Below are positions 6,247 to 7,886 of a stretch of DNA of 7,886 nucleotides, piece after piece. The stretch's first letter is position 1. The number at the start of each line of letters is the position of its first letter. This DNA is from DAOMNN01 sp964404505. Lineage in GTDB: Bacteria > Pseudomonadota > Gammaproteobacteria > Burkholderiales > Rhodocyclaceae. The stretch covers positions 1 through 7,886 of the forward strand of contig CAYOKH010000079.1 of the NCBI GenBank assembly GCA_964404505.1, written 5' to 3'. The position numbers were made by a program, and so were the translations under genes. Under the pieces are notes generated by a model. The model saw nothing but the letters and a program-made list of their open reading frames with translations. It ran no database searches and had not been told where the DNA came from.

Positions 6247-6450
6247 TCAAGGCTCGTGGCGATTACTCGTGGTCGGGCTTTCGCCCGTCATCGGGCTTCC
6301 GCCCGTTGCACTCGGTGCCTTACACTCCTCTTCAACCAACAGCTTCCGCAGCAATCTGCGTTCGGCTTCGTCGGTCGCGGAAGCAAGCCGCCTCCGGAAC
6401 TTTTCCAGATTCTGACGACGCACGAAGTCACTCTCGGAACCGCCTCCCAT
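6247..6450 (-). CDS. Small basic hypothetical protein (67 residues)
   Basis: ATG 6448-6450 is preceded at once by TGGAGGG (6453-6459), a strong though close ribosome-binding site. The product has a helical, charged core at about residues 11-43: R-R-Q-N-L-E-K-F-R-R-R-L, then T-D-E-A-E-R-R-L-L-R-K-L-L-V-E-E-E. This N-x-x-x-(Y/F)-R-x-x-L ... TD-x-x-x-R-x-x-L-x-x-L-L-x-E-E pattern resembles short uncharacterised proteins that I recall as common in rhizobial and related genomes, often one helical hairpin long. The C-terminus (about 47-61) is a Gly/Ser/Pro/Thr tail encoded by an 18-base tandem repeat. No membrane segment or signal peptide is present. Function unknown. Frame extension upstream to a TTG at 6516 is possible but less likely given the ribosome-binding site. 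Confidence 0.65.
   Translation of the reverse strand: MGGGSESDFVRRQNLEKFRRRLASATDEAERRLLRKLLVEEECKAPSATGGSPMTGESPTTSNRHEP
6273..6308. repeat. Two tandem 18-base units, each a small hairpin
   Basis: TCGGGCTTTCGCCCGTCA is followed directly by TCGGGCTTCCGCCCGTTG (15 of 18 bases identical). Each unit folds as CGGGC-N4-GCCCG. They lie within the 3' end of the small minus-strand gene and encode the repeated G-(G/E)-S-P-x-T tail. Slippage duplication is the simplest origin. Confidence 0.6.
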
Positions 6451-6761
6451 GACCCTCCAGCGAGCTTTGGCCGCTGCATTGCGCGACCGAAAAAAAAGGC
6501 CGGCTGGAGATCGCAAACGGGGTCACTGATCCAATGCCAGCACCCAACGCCACGTTCGGGCGATTCAGCGAAGGCCAGTCAACAGGCCCCATAATACCTC
6601 CTGAGCGTATCATGCGTTCTCGGACCGTGCAACACGATACAGTATCGCCTCTGGATGATGAAAACGCTCGGTATTCCGAGGCGATGGTGTCTCAACAGAC
6701 AGCTTGGAAGCGATTTCGAGATCCGTCGACGCCGGGTCGAAAGCTGCCTGGCGATGCTCCC
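6451..6761. other. Spacer without a recognised gene
   Basis: A stretch of about 310 bases in which I see no convincing gene. Open frames exist, notably 6534-6866 on the plus strand, but the codons examined show roughly even third-position GC and the translation resembles nothing known. It contains the ribosome-binding site of the small minus-strand gene, an eight-A run at 6490-6497 without a hairpin, and the palindrome at 6635-6647. Confidence 0.5.
6635..6647. repeat. Perfect palindrome CGATAC-A-GTATCG
   Basis: Six-base arms around a single base, in a non-coding stretch between the divergent small gene and the response regulator. Its size and symmetry are those of a dimeric repressor or activator site. 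The cognate protein is unknown. Confidence 0.35.
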
Positions 6762-6775
6762 ATGATCTACATCAA
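6762..6775. promoter_or_regulatory. FNR/FixK-type binding site upstream of the receiver-only regulator
   Basis: ATGAT-CTAC-ATCAA matches TTGAT-N4-ATCAA at nine of ten positions; only the first T is changed. The centre is about 63 bases before the start codon at 6832. With a class II geometry, transcription would start near 6810, and TACTGT at 6795-6800 is a weak -10 candidate close to the right place. Confidence 0.5.
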
Positions 6776-6831
6776 GGTTTCCAATCAACAGCCGTACTGT
6801 CCTGCTATGTGGATTCTGTGGAGTTGGTGCA

Positions 6832-7245
6832 ATGGACGGTCCGACCACGAACAAGCAGGGGCGTGAGCTGAGCCGTTCGCCGCCAACCTTGATCGTCGTC
6901 GACGACGACGCTGCGGTGCGCCATTCGCTGAAATTCGCAATGGAGATGGACGGCTTCGCAGTGTGGCTCTATGCCGATGCCCGCGCGTTGCTGGACGAGC
7001 CGAACCTGCCGACATACGGCTGTCTGCTCATCGACTATTATCTGCCCGATCTGGATGGCCTGCAACTTTTGGCCACGCTCAGAAGCCGGGGCGTGGTTCT
7101 GCCGGCATTTCTCGTGACGGGGCATCCCAGCCTCGCACTGCGCCGACGCGTCGAACAAGCCGGCATTCGACTCGTGGAGAAGCCGCTGATCGGCGACGGG
7201 CTCGCAGACATGATCCGCAACTCTCTCGAGCATGACGGCGAGTGA
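6832..7245 (+). CDS. Receiver-only (single-domain) response regulator, FixJ-like
   Basis: A 137-residue protein consisting of one CheY-like receiver after a short N-terminal tail of about 18 residues. All phosphorylation-site residues are present: the acidic pocket D24-D-D26, phosphoacceptor D68 (LLIDYYLPDLDG), T96 (FLVTGHP) and K117 (LVEKPL). No output domain follows. The pattern of residues resembles the receiver of FixJ/NodW-type regulators. GGAG at 6820-6823 serves as ribosome-binding site. Single-domain receivers act as phosphate shuttles or sinks, or inhibit a kinase; the rhizobial FixT protein is a receiver-like inhibitor of FixL made under FixK control. The FNR-type box upstream and the convergent fixJ, with only six bases between stop codons, make a modulatory role on the FixLJ pathway attractive but unproven. 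Unlike a mere mimic, it keeps the acceptor aspartate. Confidence 0.88.
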   Translation: MDGPTTNKQGRELSRSPPTLIVVDDDAAVRHSLKFAMEMDGFAVWLYADARALLDEPNLPTYGCLLIDYYLPDLDGLQLLATLRSRGVVLPAFLVTGHPSLALRRRVEQAGIRLVEKPLIGDGLADMIRNSLEHDGE

Positions 7246-7251
7246 GGCCCA

Positions 7252-7875
7252 TCAGCGCCCGACCACCTCACCCCCGGCGAGCAGAGCCATGCGCACGAGT
7301 TCGGACAGGCTTGACGCCTGCATCTTGGTCATCAGGTTGGCCCGGTAGATCTCGACCGTTCGAGGGCTGATGCCCAGATCGAAGGCGATGATCTTGTTGG
7401 GGTGCCCAGCGACCAACTCGTCCAGCACCTGCCGCTCCCGGCCCGAGAGAGCCATGATACGGCGGGCAAACTCGCGCCGTTCCGCCTCGCGACCGTCATC
7501 AGCGTTTTTCCGCTTCAGCGCCGCCTGCACTGCGGTCAGCAGCGCCTCGTCGTCGAACGGCTTCTCGAGGAAGTCCACCGCGCCGCTCCTGATCGCCTCC
7601 ATGGCCAGCGGCACATCGCCATGACCCGTGATGACGATGACCGGCAAGGCAGCCTCCCTCTCCTGGAGGTGCTGCAGAAGCTGAATGCCGGACATCCCGG
7701 GCATGCGCACGTCGGTGATGACGCAGCCTGGCTCGATCTCGCCCATTCGGGCGAGGAAAGCCTTGGCGGAGTCGTAGGTGCGCGCGTGAAGGTCGGCACT
7801 CGCGAGCAGGAACTCGAGCGACTGCCTCACCGCCTCGTCGTCGTCGATCACATGGACCACGCCTTCATTCGGCAT
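7252..7875 (-). CDS. fixJ: FixJ-family two-component response regulator
   Basis: A 207-residue DNA-binding regulator. The receiver (about 5-120) has D11-D-D13, phosphoacceptor D55 (VITDVRMPGMSG), T83 in VIVITGHGDVP and K105 in AVDFLEKPF. A linker (about 121-142) leads to a LuxR/GerE helix-turn-helix (143-200) with LSGRERQVLDELVAG, PNKIIAFDLGISPRTVE and a conserved R-A-N-L-M-x-K-M. These blocks match rhizobial FixJ closely, including GHGDVP, PNK and ISPRTVE. FixJ is phosphorylated by the haem oxygen sensor FixL when oxygen is low and activates fixK and nif/fix genes. AGAGG (7882-7886) is a good ribosome-binding site at the very edge of the window. The kinase gene would be expected to the right, outside the window. 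Relatives such as NodW, TodT or DctR share the architecture, so the symbol is probable, not certain. Confidence 0.85.
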   Translation of the reverse strand: MPNEGVVHVIDDDEAVRQSLEFLLASADLHARTYDSAKAFLARMGEIEPGCVITDVRMPGMSGIQLLQHLQEREAALPVIVITGHGDVPLAMEAIRSGAVDFLEKPFDDEALLTAVQAALKRKNADDGREAERREFARRIMALSGRERQVLDELVAGHPNKIIAFDLGISPRTVEIYRANLMTKMQASSLSELVRMALLAGGEVVGR

Positions 7876-7886
7876 ATTCGGCCTCT

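Noticed and set aside
6026..6250. Minus-strand open frame after and overlapping hsp20
   Set aside because: It overlaps the end of hsp20, lacks a ribosome-binding site and has no recognisable family pattern.
6490..6497. Run of eight A (T on the minus strand) as an intrinsic terminator
   Set aside because: No GC-rich hairpin precedes it on the minus strand, only a short GCCGGC self-complement.
6534..6866. Plus-strand open frame of 110 codons before the response regulator
   Set aside because: Codons show no third-position GC bias, the peptide resembles nothing known, and it runs through the FNR-type box and into the regulator gene in another frame.
1..7886. CRISPR arrays, rRNA or tRNA genes, complete insertion sequences
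   Set aside because: No regularly spaced repeats, no conserved RNA-gene segments and no transposase motifs were seen on either strand.

Overview
The window looks like a piece of an alphaproteobacterial chromosome or large plasmid. The evidence is GC-rich coding sequence, a FixJ response regulator very close in motif content to the rhizobial proteins, and FNR/FixK-type boxes (TTGAT-N4-ATCAA) in the spacers between genes. The genus cannot be fixed from the sequence. The left third (deaminase, magnesium-transporter remnant, phospholipase D) reads as less GC-biased than the ATPase, VIT and Hsp20 block, so it may have been assembled separately.

Layout: (1) 1-71, minus: the first 23 complete codons of an ABC-transporter ATPase that runs off the left edge. 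(2) 72-313: a divergent spacer with a perfect FNR/FixK box at 140-153. (3) 314-940, plus: a nucleoside deaminase. (4) 1009-1236, minus: the C-terminal remnant of an MgtE magnesium transporter. (5) 1265-2710, plus: a two-HKD phospholipase D-family protein. (6) 3464-5377 then 2744-3445, minus: a P1B-type metal ATPase with a TPC motif, followed 18 bases later by a VIT/CCC1-family Fe/Mn transporter. A possible 56-residue leader ORF lies just upstream (5397-5567). (7) A second FNR-type box (5529-5542) precedes an Hsp20 small heat-shock protein (5611-6093, plus). (8) 6094-6831: gene-poor, holding a 67-residue basic protein on the minus strand, tandem hairpins, a 13-base palindrome and a third FNR-type box (6762-6775). 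(9) 6832-7245, plus: a receiver-only response regulator, convergent with FixJ (7252-7875, minus).

Taken together this looks like an oxygen-limitation and stress island. FixJ is normally the output of the oxygen sensor FixL and activates a FixK/FNR-type regulator. Three spacers here carry sites that such a regulator would recognise. They sit upstream of an ABC transporter and/or the deaminase, of Hsp20 (possibly also the metal ATPase operon), and of the receiver-only protein. The last arrangement suggests a feedback arm on FixLJ, comparable in logic to FixT. The grouping of Hsp20, a P-type ATPase and a two-component oxygen circuit recalls the mycobacterial DosR dormancy regulon. That parallel, and all of the regulation, is inferred; only the genes and box sequences are seen directly.
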